DNA from: Phenylobacterium sp.
GTDB taxonomy: Bacteria; Pseudomonadota; Alphaproteobacteria; Caulobacterales; Caulobacteraceae
NCBI RefSeq assembly: GCF_030651755.1
Contig: NZ_JAUSBZ010000034.1
Coordinates: forward strand, 1-37,065
Reading direction: 5' to 3'
DNA length: 37,065 bases
Under the pieces are notes generated by a model. It worked only from the letters and a program-made list of their open reading frames with translations, ran no database searches and was not told where the DNA came from. Below are positions 1 through 8,137 of the stretch, one piece after another. A program made the position numbers and the translations under genes. Each line of letters starts with the position of its first letter. Positions within the stretch are counted from its first letter, which is position 1.

Positions 1-877
1 TCGCGATGGCGTCGGCGACAGCGAGCAGACGACGCGCCTGGTCCAGGTGCAACCGCTCCACCATGCGCCCTTCCACCCGAATGACGCCCCTAGCGTTGTT
101 TTCAGGCGAATCAAAGGCCTCCACCACCCGTCGGGCCCAGACCACGGCCTCTGGATCGGGGGAAAAAGCCCGGTTGGCGGTCTCGATCTGGCTGGGATGG
201 ATCAGGGTCTTGCCGTCAAAACCGAAGGCCTCCCCCTGCGCGCACTGGCGGGCGAGGCCCGGCGCGTCGTCGATCCCATTGAAGACGCCGTCCAGGATCA
301 CAAGTCCGTGCGCGCGGGCCGCGGCCACCATCAGCGACAGGGGCGCCAGCAGGGGCGCGCGCTCGGCGTCGTGGCGACAGCCCATTTCCTTGGCCAGGTC
401 ATTGGTTCCGGCCACCAGGGTCGTCAGCCCATGGGTCCGGGCCGCCGCGCCCAGGGCGTCGAGGCGGAACAGGGCCTGGCAGGTCTCGACCATGGCCCAC
501 AGGGCGACACCCTCCGGCAGGGCTTTCGAATACGGCGCGAGGTCGTCAGGTCCGTCGATCTTGGGGACCAGGATGGCGTCGGGACGGGCCTTGGCGGCGG
601 CCTCCAGATCGGCCTGGCCCCACTCCGTGGCCAGTCCATTGATGCGGATCACCACCTCCCGGGCGCCAAAGCCGCCTTCGGCTGCGGCCACGCAGGCCGC
701 CTGCCGGGCCTCGACCTTGGCCTCCGGGGCGACGGCGTCCTCCAGGTCGAGGATCACCACGTCACAGGGCAGGTCCCGGGCCTTGGCCATGGCGCGGGGG
801 TTGGCGGCGGGCATGTAGAGGGCGCTACGCCTCGGGCGTCCGGGGCTGAACCTGTCCGGGGCGGAAGGCGGTCTCAT
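1..877 (-). CDS. HpcH/HpaI aldolase / citrate lyase beta-like protein (CitE family), 3' end cut by window
   Basis: The reverse strand reads open from an ATG at 877 to the window edge, giving about 292 residues; the stop is not visible. Family hallmarks can be read: an ALYMPAANPRAMAKA start, VVILDLEDAV, a conserved Glu in WAMVETCQAL, GTNDLAKEMG, and HPSQIE near the C terminus. This family cleaves or condenses acyl-CoA and 2-oxo-acid substrates (citrate lyase beta subunit, malyl-CoA or citramalyl-CoA lyase) with Mg2+ bound by Glu and Asp. Members are usually 280-300 residues, so only a few residues should be missing. The first 20 residues are proline- and arginine-rich, so a downstream start at the ATG ending at 814 (MPAANPRAM) is possible. 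It is divergent from the DUF2237 gene. The exact substrate cannot be told from sequence. Confidence 0.85.
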   Translation of the reverse strand, partial: MRPPSAPDRFSPGRPRRSALYMPAANPRAMAKARDLPCDVVILDLEDAVAPEAKVEARQAACVAAAEGGFGAREVVIRINGLATEWGQADLEAAAKARPDAILVPKIDGPDDLAPYSKALPEGVALWAMVETCQALFRLDALGAAARTHGLTTLVAGTNDLAKEMGCRHDAERAPLLAPLSLMVAAARAHGLVILDGVFNGIDDAPGLARQCAQGEAFGFDGKTLIHPSQIETANRAFSPDPEAVVWARRVVEAFDSPENNARGVIRVEGRMVERLHLDQARRLLAVADAIA

Positions 878-928
878 CGTACGGGACTCCCTTGGCGCAG
901 GCCTCGTCTTAGCGTCTAGGATGGGGAC

Positions 929-1309
929 ATGACCATCCGATACGACGCCGAGGCCAAGAACGTTCTGGGGGGCGAGCTCGCCCGCTGCTCCATGGACCCC
1001 GTGACCGGTTTTTTCCGCAATGGCTGCTGCGAGACCGGCCCCCATGACCTGGGTCTGCATACGGTCTGTGCGGTGATGACCGCGGAGTTTCTCGCCTTCT
1101 CCCGGTCCCGGGGCAACGACCTGTCGACGCCGGTTCCCGAGAGCGGCTTTCCGGGCCTGCGGCCTGGCGATCGCTGGTGCCTGTGCGCGCCGCGCTGGAA
1201 GGAGGCGCTGGACGCCGGCTGCGCGCCAAAACTGGTGCTGGAGGCGACCCACGAGGAGACCCTGGCCATCGTGCCGCTGGGGGTGCTGAAGGACTACGCC
1301 ACCGCCTGA
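929..1309 (+). CDS. DUF2237 family protein
   Basis: A 126-residue protein of the DUF2237 family, typically about 120-130 residues and widespread in Proteobacteria. It is recognised by the run NVLGGELARCS, the Cys-rich segment FFRNGCCETGPHDLGLHTVCAVMT, the SRGNDLSTP motif, and WCLCAPRW followed by a C-terminal TLAIVPLGVLKDYA. Cysteines are conserved in position across the family (C21, C33-C34, C47, plus WCLC), which may indicate metal binding, but no biochemical role is established that I know of. The ATG at 929 begins the conserved N terminus. It is divergent from the CitE-like gene and convergent with thpR, whose stop is about 20 bases beyond. Confidence 0.85.
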   Translation: MTIRYDAEAKNVLGGELARCSMDPVTGFFRNGCCETGPHDLGLHTVCAVMTAEFLAFSRSRGNDLSTPVPESGFPGLRPGDRWCLCAPRWKEALDAGCAPKLVLEATHEETLAIVPLGVLKDYATA

Positions 1310-1332
1310 GGGCCGCGGTCGTCCCGGCGGCC

Positions 1333-1869
1333 TCAGATCAGGAAATAGTCCTTTTCCAGCCGATAGGCTGAGCCGGACTCGCTCCGATGGCTGGAATAGA
1401 GCCCGAAGCTGGCGATGGAGAAGGGCGGCGATTTCAGCAGGTTGTGCCGCTGGATCCAGGCGGCGACAGCCGGCGGCTCGGGCCGCGACAGATAGGCCAG
1501 GGTCACATGGGGGCGATAGGCGCGGTGGTCGCGCTTCAGACCCGCCCGCCGGGCGGCGGTCTCACACCGTCCGGCCAGAACCCGCAGATCGGGGTTCTCC
1601 GCCACCCCGGCCCAGACCGCGTGGATGTCGCGTCCCTCGCCGAAAGCGCCGACCCCAGACAGTTCCAGGGTGATCGGGCGGCCCGTGATCTGAGACAGCT
1701 CGGCGTCCAGGTCGTCGGCCTGATTCTCCGGAATGTCGCCAAAGTATCTCAGGGTCACATGCAGGGCCTCGGCCGGGCGCCAACGGGCGCCGGCCAGATC
1801 ATGCTGGCGGGGGGCGAGCATCAGGGCGATGTCCTCGGGCACGGCGAGGGCGGCGAAGAGGCGAAGCAT
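1333..1869 (-). CDS. thpR: RNA 2',3'-cyclic phosphodiesterase (LigT/ThpR family)
   Basis: A 178-residue member of the 2H phosphoesterase superfamily. The two catalytic HxTL motifs are intact: H37-V-T-L40 (followed by RYFGD) and H121-V-T-L124 (followed by AYL). The N terminus MLRLFAALAVPEDI is typical of bacterial ThpR/LigT. Family members open 2',3'-cyclic phosphates on RNA or join tRNA half molecules with a 2'-5' link in vitro; the cellular role is uncertain. Length fits the family (about 170-190). It reads away from the Bax-inhibitor gene, with about 160 bases between them that hold the latter's promoter. Confidence 0.9.
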   Translation of the reverse strand: MLRLFAALAVPEDIALMLAPRQHDLAGARWRPAEALHVTLRYFGDIPENQADDLDAELSQITGRPITLELSGVGAFGEGRDIHAVWAGVAENPDLRVLAGRCETAARRAGLKRDHRAYRPHVTLAYLSRPEPPAVAAWIQRHNLLKSPPFSIASFGLYSSHRSESGSAYRLEKDYFLI

Positions 1870-1956
1870 GGGGCAAGCCTAGCCGTCCAGGCCCGCCGAC
1901 GTCCAATCCGACAAGGCGGGAACCGCCGATATCCCTTGCCCGCTTACCGGTTCTCC

Positions 1957-1985
1957 TTGTCAGGAGCCCCCGGGGTCCCGATATT
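1957..1985 (+). promoter_or_regulatory. predicted sigma70-type promoter of the Bax-inhibitor-1 gene
   Basis: TTGTCA at 1957-1962 (-35) and GATATT at 1980-1985 (-10) are separated by exactly 17 bases. They lie 47 bases before the ATG at 2033, giving a 5' leader of about 40 nt. The -35 overlaps a CCGGTTCTCCTTGTC stretch that resembles the core of the palindromic repeats at 22898 and 30339. By-eye prediction only. Confidence 0.45.
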
Positions 1986-2032
1986 AGAACGGCGTCCGAT
2001 CTTGGACGCGCACAAGAAAGGGCTTTGCCTCG

Positions 2033-2785
2033 ATGAGCGACTTCAACCGTGCCCACGCGCGCACGATCCCCGCGGATCGCGCCGACATGTCGGTGGACGC
2101 GGGTCTTCGCGCTTTCATGCTTGGCGTCTACAACAAGGTGGCGCTTGGTCTCGTCCTGTCGGCCGCTCTGGCCTTCGTGACCGGCCAATACCCGCCTGTC
2201 CGCGACCTGATGTACACGGTCACGGCTGATGGACGCCTGGCCGGAATGACCGTCCTTGGGATGATTGTGGCGTTTGCGCCGCTGGCGGTGATGCTGTTCG
2301 GGGCCTTCGCCCTGAAGAACGCCTCGCCGAAGACCTCCGGGATGCTCTACTGGACCATCGTCGCCCTGATCGGCGCCGGCATGGGCGTGCTGACCCTGGT
2401 CTATACCGGCGGATCCATCGCCTCGACCTTCCTGATCACGGCCACGGCCTTCGGCGGTCTGTCCCTGTTTGGCTACACCACCAAGAAGGACCTGACGGCT
2501 TTTGGCAGCTTCCTGATCGTCGGCCTGTTCGGCCTGATCATCGCCATGGTGGTCAACATGTTCATCCAGAACTCGATGATGAACTTCATCATCAGCGTCC
2601 TGGGGGTGCTGATCTTCGCGGGCCTGATCGCCTTCGACACCCAGCGCCTGAAGATGACCTATTATCAGCTGGGCGGCGACCAGGCGGCCATGAGCGTGGC
2701 CACCAATTACGGGGCGCTGAGCCTCTACATCAACTTCATCAACCTGTTCCAATTCCTGCTGGCGATCTTCGGCGACCGCCGCTAG
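2033..2785 (+). CDS. Bax inhibitor-1 / YccA family membrane protein
   Basis: A 250-residue integral membrane protein of the BI-1 (UPF0005, TMBIM) family. Seven hydrophobic segments are visible at about residues 32-52, 72-94, 104-125, 129-148, 157-178, 184-201 and 226-246. The family signature around FAGLIAFDTQRLKM (195-208) includes the conserved Asp of the pH-sensing pair. Prokaryotic members such as BsYetJ are pH-sensitive Ca2+ leak channels; E. coli YccA instead modulates FtsH. Which role applies here cannot be told. It has its own promoter and a strong terminator, so it is probably monocistronic. Confidence 0.92.
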   Translation: MSDFNRAHARTIPADRADMSVDAGLRAFMLGVYNKVALGLVLSAALAFVTGQYPPVRDLMYTVTADGRLAGMTVLGMIVAFAPLAVMLFGAFALKNASPKTSGMLYWTIVALIGAGMGVLTLVYTGGSIASTFLITATAFGGLSLFGYTTKKDLTAFGSFLIVGLFGLIIAMVVNMFIQNSMMNFIISVLGVLIFAGLIAFDTQRLKMTYYQLGGDQAAMSVATNYGALSLYINFINLFQFLLAIFGDRR

Positions 2786-2811
2786 GGGCTCCGCGGGACC
2801 TCCAGACGACG

Positions 2812-2843
2812 AAGCCCCGGCGTTCACCCGCCGGGGCTTTTTT
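2812..2843 (+). terminator. Rho-independent terminator after the Bax-inhibitor-1 gene
   Basis: A perfect 11-bp stem (AAGCCCCGGCG at 2812-2822 with CGCCGGGGCTT at 2829-2839), a 6-base loop TTCACC, and six T residues at 2838-2843. It begins 26 bases after the stop codon. Read from the other strand the arm starts with A residues, so it could also serve the MarR gene that ends at 2869 on the minus strand. Confidence 0.9.
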
Positions 2844-2868
2844 GTGCGCGCCGTCGCAGTCGGAAGGC

Positions 2869-3474
2869 TCAGGCCGCCTTCTTGGCCTTTTTCTTCTTCT
2901 TGCCTTCGCCCTTTGTGGCCTTGTCCTTGGGCGGCTTGGCCTTCTTGGGCTTGGCGCCCTTCTCAGCCTTGGGGGCGGCCTCGCTCGCCAGGGCCTCGGC
3001 GCCGACCTCGCCGGCCGCCACCATCTGGCGCAGCTGGGCCAGGAAGGTTTCGCGCTTTGAGGCGCTGACCAGTCGCATCAGCCGGCCATCGGCCTGCTCC
3101 ATCCGGGGGCGGGCCTCAGCCAGGGCCGCGCGGCCGGCCTCGGTCAGGCGGACCGCATTGGCCCGGGCGTCGGCCAGGGAGCGCTCCCGCGCCAACAGGC
3201 CCTTGGCGATCATCCGGGCGGCCATGTCGGCCAGGGTGGAGCGGTCGATGCCGGTGGTGCGGACCAGATCGGTCTGGGTCAGCCCCTCCTGGGCCTCCAC
3301 GGCCGAGAGCACGGCGTATTGTCTCTGGGTCAGGTCGCTGTCGCCAAAGGCCTCGGCGTAGATGTCCAGGGAGACCTGCAGGGCCCGGTGCAACAGATGA
3401 CTCGGAGAGCCGTCCAGGGCCGGCACGCCGGACCCGTAGGCCGCGGCCTCGTCCTGGCTCTTTTCCTTCGCCAT
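2869..3474 (-). CDS. MarR family transcriptional regulator with lysine-rich C-terminal tail
   Basis: 201 residues. Residues about 30-150 form a MarR winged helix domain: QRQYAVLSAVEAQEGLTQTDLVRTTGIDRSTLADMAARMIAKGLL covers the HTH and recognition helix, and the wing follows at RERSLADARANAVRLTEAG. MarR proteins are dimeric, usually ligand-responsive repressors. The unusual part is the tail, residues 168-201, with 16 lysines in 34 residues plus Ala and Pro, resembling the C termini of alphaproteobacterial histone-like proteins. No metabolic partner sits next to it, so the target is unknown. It converges with the Bax-inhibitor gene; yciB lies upstream in the same direction, about 90 bases away. 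Confidence 0.88.
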   Translation of the reverse strand: MAKEKSQDEAAAYGSGVPALDGSPSHLLHRALQVSLDIYAEAFGDSDLTQRQYAVLSAVEAQEGLTQTDLVRTTGIDRSTLADMAARMIAKGLLARERSLADARANAVRLTEAGRAALAEARPRMEQADGRLMRLVSASKRETFLAQLRQMVAAGEVGAEALASEAAPKAEKGAKPKKAKPPKDKATKGEGKKKKKAKKAA

Positions 3475-3567
3475 CGGCCCGCTTCTCCTCGCGTCAATTC
3501 CGATTGTGACGAAGACTATAGGACTTGTGCGTAACTTTGACGACGGAAGGTCCGTGGGCGGCGCAGC

Positions 3568-4158
3568 TCACCCGGGCGGCGGCGGAGGCGGCGGCTCGTC
3601 GGTCTTGGCGTACTTCATCATCAGCGGCACCTGGCTGAGGGAGAAGGCCACCGCCAGTAGGGGCAGGCCCGGCATGCGGAACAACACCCAGACCTCATCG
3701 CTCTGGGTGCGCCAGATCACCTCGTTCAGGACCGCGACCGCGGCGAAGAAGAGCCCGTAGCTCAGGGTCAGCTTGCGCCAGACCTCATCGGGCAACTGCA
3801 AGGCCGAGCCCATCAACATCTTCAGCGGACTCTTGCCCAGCGCCAGGCCGCCCAGGAGGCCCGTGGCGAACAGCAGGTTCATGATGGTCGGCTTGATCTT
3901 CACGAACACCGGGTCGTCGAACCACAGGGTCAGGCCGCCAAACACCAGGGCCGCGCCCCCGGAAATGGCCGGTATCGGCGCGATCCGCCGCTCGACAACC
4001 AGCCCGATCAGCAAGGCCACGGCCGACGCCGCCACCAGCCACTTGGTGGCCTCGATCATGTCCCGGCCCGACAGGAAAAATCCCACGAGGAAGGCGATCA
4101 GGCCGCCATAGTCGACCACGAATCGGACCGTGCGGCGGGTCGACGGCGAAAGCGTCAT
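3568..4158 (-). CDS. yciB: inner membrane-spanning protein YciB / septation protein A family
   Basis: 196 residues with five or six hydrophobic segments and the family motifs RFVVDYGGLIAFLVGFFLSG near the N terminus, FGGLTLWFDDPVFVKIKPTIMNLLFA, LGKSPLKMLMG and LNEVIWRTQSDEVWVLFR. YciB/IspZ proteins sit in the inner membrane and are linked to cell-envelope synthesis and intracellular septation; their molecular activity is unclear. Its ATG overlaps the ftsY stop in an ATGA arrangement (4155-4158), so the two are translationally coupled. The C terminus ends in a proline/glycine stretch (EPPPPPPPG). The ftsY-yciB pairing is common in alphaproteobacteria. Confidence 0.92.
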   Translation of the reverse strand: MTLSPSTRRTVRFVVDYGGLIAFLVGFFLSGRDMIEATKWLVAASAVALLIGLVVERRIAPIPAISGGAALVFGGLTLWFDDPVFVKIKPTIMNLLFATGLLGGLALGKSPLKMLMGSALQLPDEVWRKLTLSYGLFFAAVAVLNEVIWRTQSDEVWVLFRMPGLPLLAVAFSLSQVPLMMKYAKTDEPPPPPPPG

Positions 4159-5090
4159 GGGGTGTCCAATCCGACCAGGGACCGGGCGAAGGCCCGAGGC
4201 TCGAAGGGTTGCAGATCATCGACCCCTTCGCCAACCCCGATCAGCTTGATCGGGGAGTCAGACGCCTGGGCCACCGGCACCAGCACCCCGCCACGCGCCG
4301 TGCCGTCCAGCTTGGTCATGACGATGCCCGACACCCCGATCTGGTTGCCGAAGATGTTCTCCTGGTTCAGCGCATTGCGCCCCACCGTGGCGTCCAGCAC
4401 CAGCAGGGTCTCGTGCGGGACCTCCGGATCGATCTTCTTGAGCACCCGGTTGATCTTCAGGAGCTCGTCCATCAGCCCCTGCTTGTTCTGCAGCCGGCCG
4501 GCGGTGTCGATCAGCAGGACGTCGTAATTCTCCGCCCGCGCCCGCTCCAGGGCGTCATAGGCCAGGCCCGCGGCGTCCGAGCCCGTGGGCCGCGACATGA
4601 AGTCGGCGCCGGCGCGCTCCGCCCACACGGCCAGCTGCTCGACGGCGGCGGCGCGGAAGGTGTCGCCGGCGACCACCAGCACCTTGGCGCCCTGTCGGGT
4701 CAGGTCGGTGGCGATCTTGCCCAGCGTCGTGGTCTTGCCCGAGCCGTTGACCCCGATGAACATCACCACATAGGGCTTGGGGCCGCTTAAGGGGTCGAAG
4801 GTCCCGCGGCGGGCGGCCAGCTCGTCGCCGATGGCTTCGGCCAGGGCCTCCTTGATCTCGGTCTCGTCGGCGGACTTGCCGAAGCGGGCTTCGGCGAAGC
4901 GGGCGGTGATCCGGGCGGCCGAGTGGGGGCCGAGATCGGCCTCGATCAGCATCTCCTCCAGCTCGTCCAGCTTGGCCTGATCGAGGGGCTGCTTGACGAA
5001 GCTCGCCACCACCGTTTCCGACATCTGCCGCGACGAGCGCGACAGGCCGGTGGTCAGCCGCTGCAGCCAGCCTTTCTTTTCCTGCGTCAT
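4155..5090 (-). CDS. ftsY: signal recognition particle receptor FtsY
   Basis: A 311-residue SRP-type GTPase that docks ribosome/SRP complexes to the SecYEG translocon at the inner membrane. An alpha-helical N domain (about 1-95) precedes the G domain with P-loop GVNGSGKT (113-120), AGDTFRAAA (141-149), DTAGR (195-199) and TKLDG (259-263). The closing GVGEGVDDLQPFEP is diagnostic of FtsY. The acidic A domain of E. coli FtsY is absent, as usual in alphaproteobacteria; the basic N terminus (MTQEKKGWLQRLTTGLSRSSR) would provide membrane contact. It is first gene of the couplet with yciB and divergent from the TRIC gene about 95 bases away. Confidence 0.97.
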   Translation of the reverse strand: MTQEKKGWLQRLTTGLSRSSRQMSETVVASFVKQPLDQAKLDELEEMLIEADLGPHSAARITARFAEARFGKSADETEIKEALAEAIGDELAARRGTFDPLSGPKPYVVMFIGVNGSGKTTTLGKIATDLTRQGAKVLVVAGDTFRAAAVEQLAVWAERAGADFMSRPTGSDAAGLAYDALERARAENYDVLLIDTAGRLQNKQGLMDELLKINRVLKKIDPEVPHETLLVLDATVGRNALNQENIFGNQIGVSGIVMTKLDGTARGGVLVPVAQASDSPIKLIGVGEGVDDLQPFEPRAFARSLVGLDTP

Positions 5091-5185
5091 GAGCCGCTTC
5101 TAGCCGCCGCCGCCGTCTCCGTCACCTGCCCTCGCAGGATCGGGCAGGGCGGGCTAGCATCGCTTCGAACCGGAGGGACCGACAC

Positions 5186-5824
5186 ATGGAGGACGGCCTG
5201 GGGGCGGCCCTTGTCTGGCTGGACTATGCCGCTGTCTTCGTGTTCGGCGCCTCGGGCGCCCTGGCCGCGGCCCGGCGCAAGCACGACATCGTCACCTTCA
5301 CCTTCTTCGCCGCCGTCACCGGGGTCGGCGGCGGCACCCTGCGCGATCTGTTGATCGACGCCCCGGTCTTCTGGGTCGTGCGCCCGGAATATCTGATCGC
5401 CCCCCTGGCCGCGGCGCTGGCGGTCTGGCTGTTCGGGGCCGGCAAGGCGCGGCTGTTCATCCTCACCTGGCTCGATGCGCTGGGCCTCTGCGCCTACGCC
5501 GTGGTCGGCGCGGCCAAGGCGCTGGCCTTCGGCGTGCCGGCCGGCGCCGCTGTCGTCATGGGGGTGCTGACCGCCACCTTCGGCGGGGTGCTCCGCGATG
5601 TCCTGGCCGAGGAGCCCTCGGTGCTGCTCAAGCGCGAGATCTATGTCACCGCCGCCCTGGTGGGGGCCTGCGTTTTCGTGGTGCTGAATGTGATGGGCGT
5701 CCCGCAGATGCCCTCGGCCCTGGCCGGCTTTGGAGTCGGCCTGGCCATCCGCGCCGGCGCCATCGTCTTCCGCTGGTCCCTCCCCGGCTTCCCCGGCCGC
5801 GCCACGCCGGATGAGGAAGACTAA
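5186..5824 (+). CDS. trimeric intracellular cation (TRIC) channel family protein, YadS/YicG type
   Basis: A 212-residue membrane protein built of two related halves of three helices plus a last helix. The paired glycine-rich signatures are VTGVGGGTLRDLLID in the first half and FGGVLRDVLAEEPSVLLKREIY in the second, as expected for the UPF0126/TRIC family. Prokaryotic TRIC proteins form trimeric monovalent cation channels; E. coli YadS/YicG have been linked to glycine uptake. The C terminus is short and charged. The gene is convergent with mtaB, and the 111 bases between them are filled by the repeat at 5825-5935. Confidence 0.9.
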   Translation: MEDGLGAALVWLDYAAVFVFGASGALAAARRKHDIVTFTFFAAVTGVGGGTLRDLLIDAPVFWVVRPEYLIAPLAAALAVWLFGAGKARLFILTWLDALGLCAYAVVGAAKALAFGVPAGAAVVMGVLTATFGGVLRDVLAEEPSVLLKREIYVTAALVGACVFVVLNVMGVPQMPSALAGFGVGLAIRAGAIVFRWSLPGFPGRATPDEED

Positions 5825-5935
5825 GCGCCGCAGGCGCAAAGAGAGAGAAACCACAAAGCGCACGAAGCTCACTAAGGTCCCGTGGGCGCCTTCGTGCCCT
5901 TTGTGTTCTTCGTGGTTGATCCCTGGCGCTGCGCG
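5825..5935. repeat. intergenic inverted repeat with 9-bp periodic units (copy 1)
   Basis: It starts with the small palindrome GCGCCGCAGGCGC (5825-5837). It then has three 9-base units CACAAAGCG, CACGAAGCT, CACTAAGGT (5852-5878) and, after a short loop, an inverted set of the same units ending CTTCGTGGTT near 5918. The arms pair as an imperfect stem of about 24 bp. A related element lies at 23801-23945. Both are between convergent genes. There is no T-run as in a Rho-independent terminator, but the transcript from either side would fold strongly. Confidence 0.7.
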
Positions 5936-7216
5936 CTACTCCGCCGCCAGCAGGGTCGCCATCACCGCCCGGGTCTTGCCGCTAGCGTGGCCGGTGATGC
6001 GCAAGGGGACGATCTGGCCGACCACCGCCTCGCCTTCGAACACGATCTCGGTGAAATCCGGGGCGCGGGCGAAGCCGGGACGCTCGATCAGGGCGTCCAC
6101 CGTGCGGCCCACCTGGCGGTCAAGGTGGCGGGTGAGTGCGGCCTCGCCCGCCGCGCGCAGGGCTGCAGCGCGGGCCTTGATCTCCGCCCTCGGCAACTGG
6201 GGCATCCTTGCGGCCGGCGTGCCAGGGCGCGGGCTGAAGGGGAAGACGTGCAGGTACGAAAGCCCCGCCTCCTCCACCAGCTTCAGGGTGTTGCCGAACA
6301 TGGCGTCGGTCTCGGTGGGGAAGCCCGCGATCAGGTCGGCGCCGAAGGCCACGTCGGGGCGCACGGCGCGGACCTCGGCCACCAGACGCAGCGCGTCGGC
6401 GCGGCTGTGGCGGCGCTTCATGCGCTTGAGGATCATGTCGTCGCCGGCCTGCAGCGACAGGTGCAGATAGGGCGCCAGCCGCGGCTCGCTGGCGAACAGG
6501 GCCAGCAGGTCGGCGTCGATCTCGGCCGCATCGATGGACGACAGGCGCAGGCGCGGCAGTTCCGGGACCAGCCTCAGGATCCGCCCGACCAGCTGGCCAA
6601 GGCTGGGCTGGCCCGGCAGGTCGGCGCCCCAGCTGGTGACATCCACCCCGGTCAGCACCACCTCGGCATAGCCTTCGGCCGCCAGGCGGCGGACCTGTTC
6701 CACCACCTCGCCGGCCGGCGCGGAGCGGGAATTGCCCCGGCCAAAGGGGATGATGCAGAAGGTGCAGCGGTGGTCGCAGCCGTTCTGCACCTCCACATAG
6801 GCCCGCGCCCGGTCCTTCAGGCCATCGATCAGATGGCCGGCGGTCTCCCGCACGCTCATGATGTCGTTGACCCGCACCCGGCCCTCGGCCGGTCGGTCGA
6901 GATAGGCGCCCGCCGCGCTCTTCTCCGCATTGCCCAGCACCAGATCGACCTCGTCCATTGCCGCGAACGCCGCCGGATCGATCTGGGCCGCGCAGCCGGT
7001 AACGATCACCCGGGCGCCCGGCCGCTCGCGCCGGGCCTTGCGGATCGCCTGGCGGGCCTGGCGCACGGCCTCGTTCGTGACGGCACAGGTGTTGAAGACG
7101 ATGGCGTCGGTCAGGCCGTCTTCGGCGGCCCGGGCGCGGATGACCTCGCTCTCATAGGCGTTCAGCCGGCAGCCGAAGGTGACGATGTCCACGCCGGGCG
7201 TGGTCTCAGCCGTCAC
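5936..7216 (-). CDS. mtaB: tRNA t(6)A37 methylthiotransferase MtaB
   Basis: Radical SAM methylthiotransferase that converts t6A to ms2t6A at position 37 of ANN-decoding tRNAs. With the GTG start at 7216 it has 426 residues: an N-terminal UPF0004 domain with cluster cysteines C16, C44 and C75 (VTFGCRLNAYES, FNTCAVT, VTGCAAQ), the radical SAM cysteines C147, C151 and C154 in CDHRCTFC, and a TRAM-like C terminus. The open frame extends 23 codons further upstream, but the GTG at 7216 overlaps the dapF stop as GTGA (7213-7216) and directly precedes the conserved start, so that start is preferred. It is coupled to dapF. Confidence 0.93.
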   Translation of the reverse strand: MTAETTPGVDIVTFGCRLNAYESEVIRARAAEDGLTDAIVFNTCAVTNEAVRQARQAIRKARRERPGARVIVTGCAAQIDPAAFAAMDEVDLVLGNAEKSAAGAYLDRPAEGRVRVNDIMSVRETAGHLIDGLKDRARAYVEVQNGCDHRCTFCIIPFGRGNSRSAPAGEVVEQVRRLAAEGYAEVVLTGVDVTSWGADLPGQPSLGQLVGRILRLVPELPRLRLSSIDAAEIDADLLALFASEPRLAPYLHLSLQAGDDMILKRMKRRHSRADALRLVAEVRAVRPDVAFGADLIAGFPTETDAMFGNTLKLVEEAGLSYLHVFPFSPRPGTPAARMPQLPRAEIKARAAALRAAGEAALTRHLDRQVGRTVDALIERPGFARAPDFTEIVFEGEAVVGQIVPLRITGHASGKTRAVMATLLAAE

Positions 7217-8043
7217 GGCAGGGTTCCGGTGAAATCGAGGCTGGCCGGGCCGGTCATGATCACGTGCCCATCGGCCTCGCGCCATTCGATGGTCAGGTCG
7301 CCCCCGTCGAGCTCCAGCCGCGCCCTGCGATCCGTCAGCCCCCGCCGGGCGCAGGCGACGAGCGCCGCACAGGCGCCGGTGCCGCAGGCCTTGGTCAGGC
7401 CGGCCCCGCGCTCCCAGACTCTAAGGCGAATGTGATCGCGGGCCTTGACCTCTGCGAAGCCCACATTGACCCCTTCGGGGAACAGCCGGTGATGCTCGAT
7501 CATCGGCCCGACCTCCGCCACCGGGGCGGTCTCGATATCGTCCACGAAGAAGACCACGTGGGGATTGCCCATGGAGACGCAGCCGGGCGTATGCAGCAGG
7601 GGCGCATCGATCGGGCCGACCTGCAGCTCGATCCCCTTGGTGTCCATCGGTTCGTCCAGGGGGATGTCGGTCCAGTCGAGGCCAGGCTCGCCCATGTCCA
7701 CGCTGACCAGGCCATCGCCGGCCCGGGTGGTGCGCAGCAGGCGATCGCCCACCTCCAGCACGGCGGCGTCCTTGCCCGTGGCCTCCATGACCAGCCAGCC
7801 GACGCAGCGCGAGCCGTTGCCGCAGGCCCCGACCTCTTCGCCGTCGGCGTTCCAGAAGCGGACCCGCACATCGGCCTCGCCGGCCGCTGGTTCAATGGCG
7901 ATCAGCTGGTCGCAGCCGATCCCACCCTCGCGGTCAGCGATGGCGCGGACCTCCTCTGCGCTGGGCGCAAAGGGCTCGCTGCGGGCCTCGACCACGACGA
8001 AGTCGTTGCCGAGCCCGTTCATCTTCAGGAACGGACGGCTCAT
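7213..8043 (-). CDS. dapF: diaminopimelate epimerase
   Basis: 276 residues from the ATG at 8043 (MSRPFLKMNGLGNDF); an upstream ATG at 8076 in the same frame would add 11 residues that do not look conserved. DapF converts LL- to meso-diaminopimelate for peptidoglycan and lysine, using two cysteines as acid and base without cofactor: C74 in GACGNGSRC and C220 in KACGTGACAA are both present. Other family landmarks are GIGCDQL, MGNPH and GVNVGFAEV. It overlaps mtaB by four bases (GTGA), a pairing seen in many alphaproteobacteria. Confidence 0.95.
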   Translation of the reverse strand: MSRPFLKMNGLGNDFVVVEARSEPFAPSAEEVRAIADREGGIGCDQLIAIEPAAGEADVRVRFWNADGEEVGACGNGSRCVGWLVMEATGKDAAVLEVGDRLLRTTRAGDGLVSVDMGEPGLDWTDIPLDEPMDTKGIELQVGPIDAPLLHTPGCVSMGNPHVVFFVDDIETAPVAEVGPMIEHHRLFPEGVNVGFAEVKARDHIRLRVWERGAGLTKACGTGACAALVACARRGLTDRRARLELDGGDLTIEWREADGHVIMTGPASLDFTGTLP

Positions 8044-8137
8044 GGCGGCCGACATATAGGGCAGAAGCCTCACCAAATCATCCCGCCTGACGCGGCGGGG
8101 GAAGACAGATCGGCCCCCGCAGTTCTAGGAAAGGGGC

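Noticed and set aside
6..919. Two overlapping plus-strand frames of 270 and 290 codons at the window start
   Set aside because: The minus strand encodes a clear CitE-family protein over the same bases; the plus frames are shadows.
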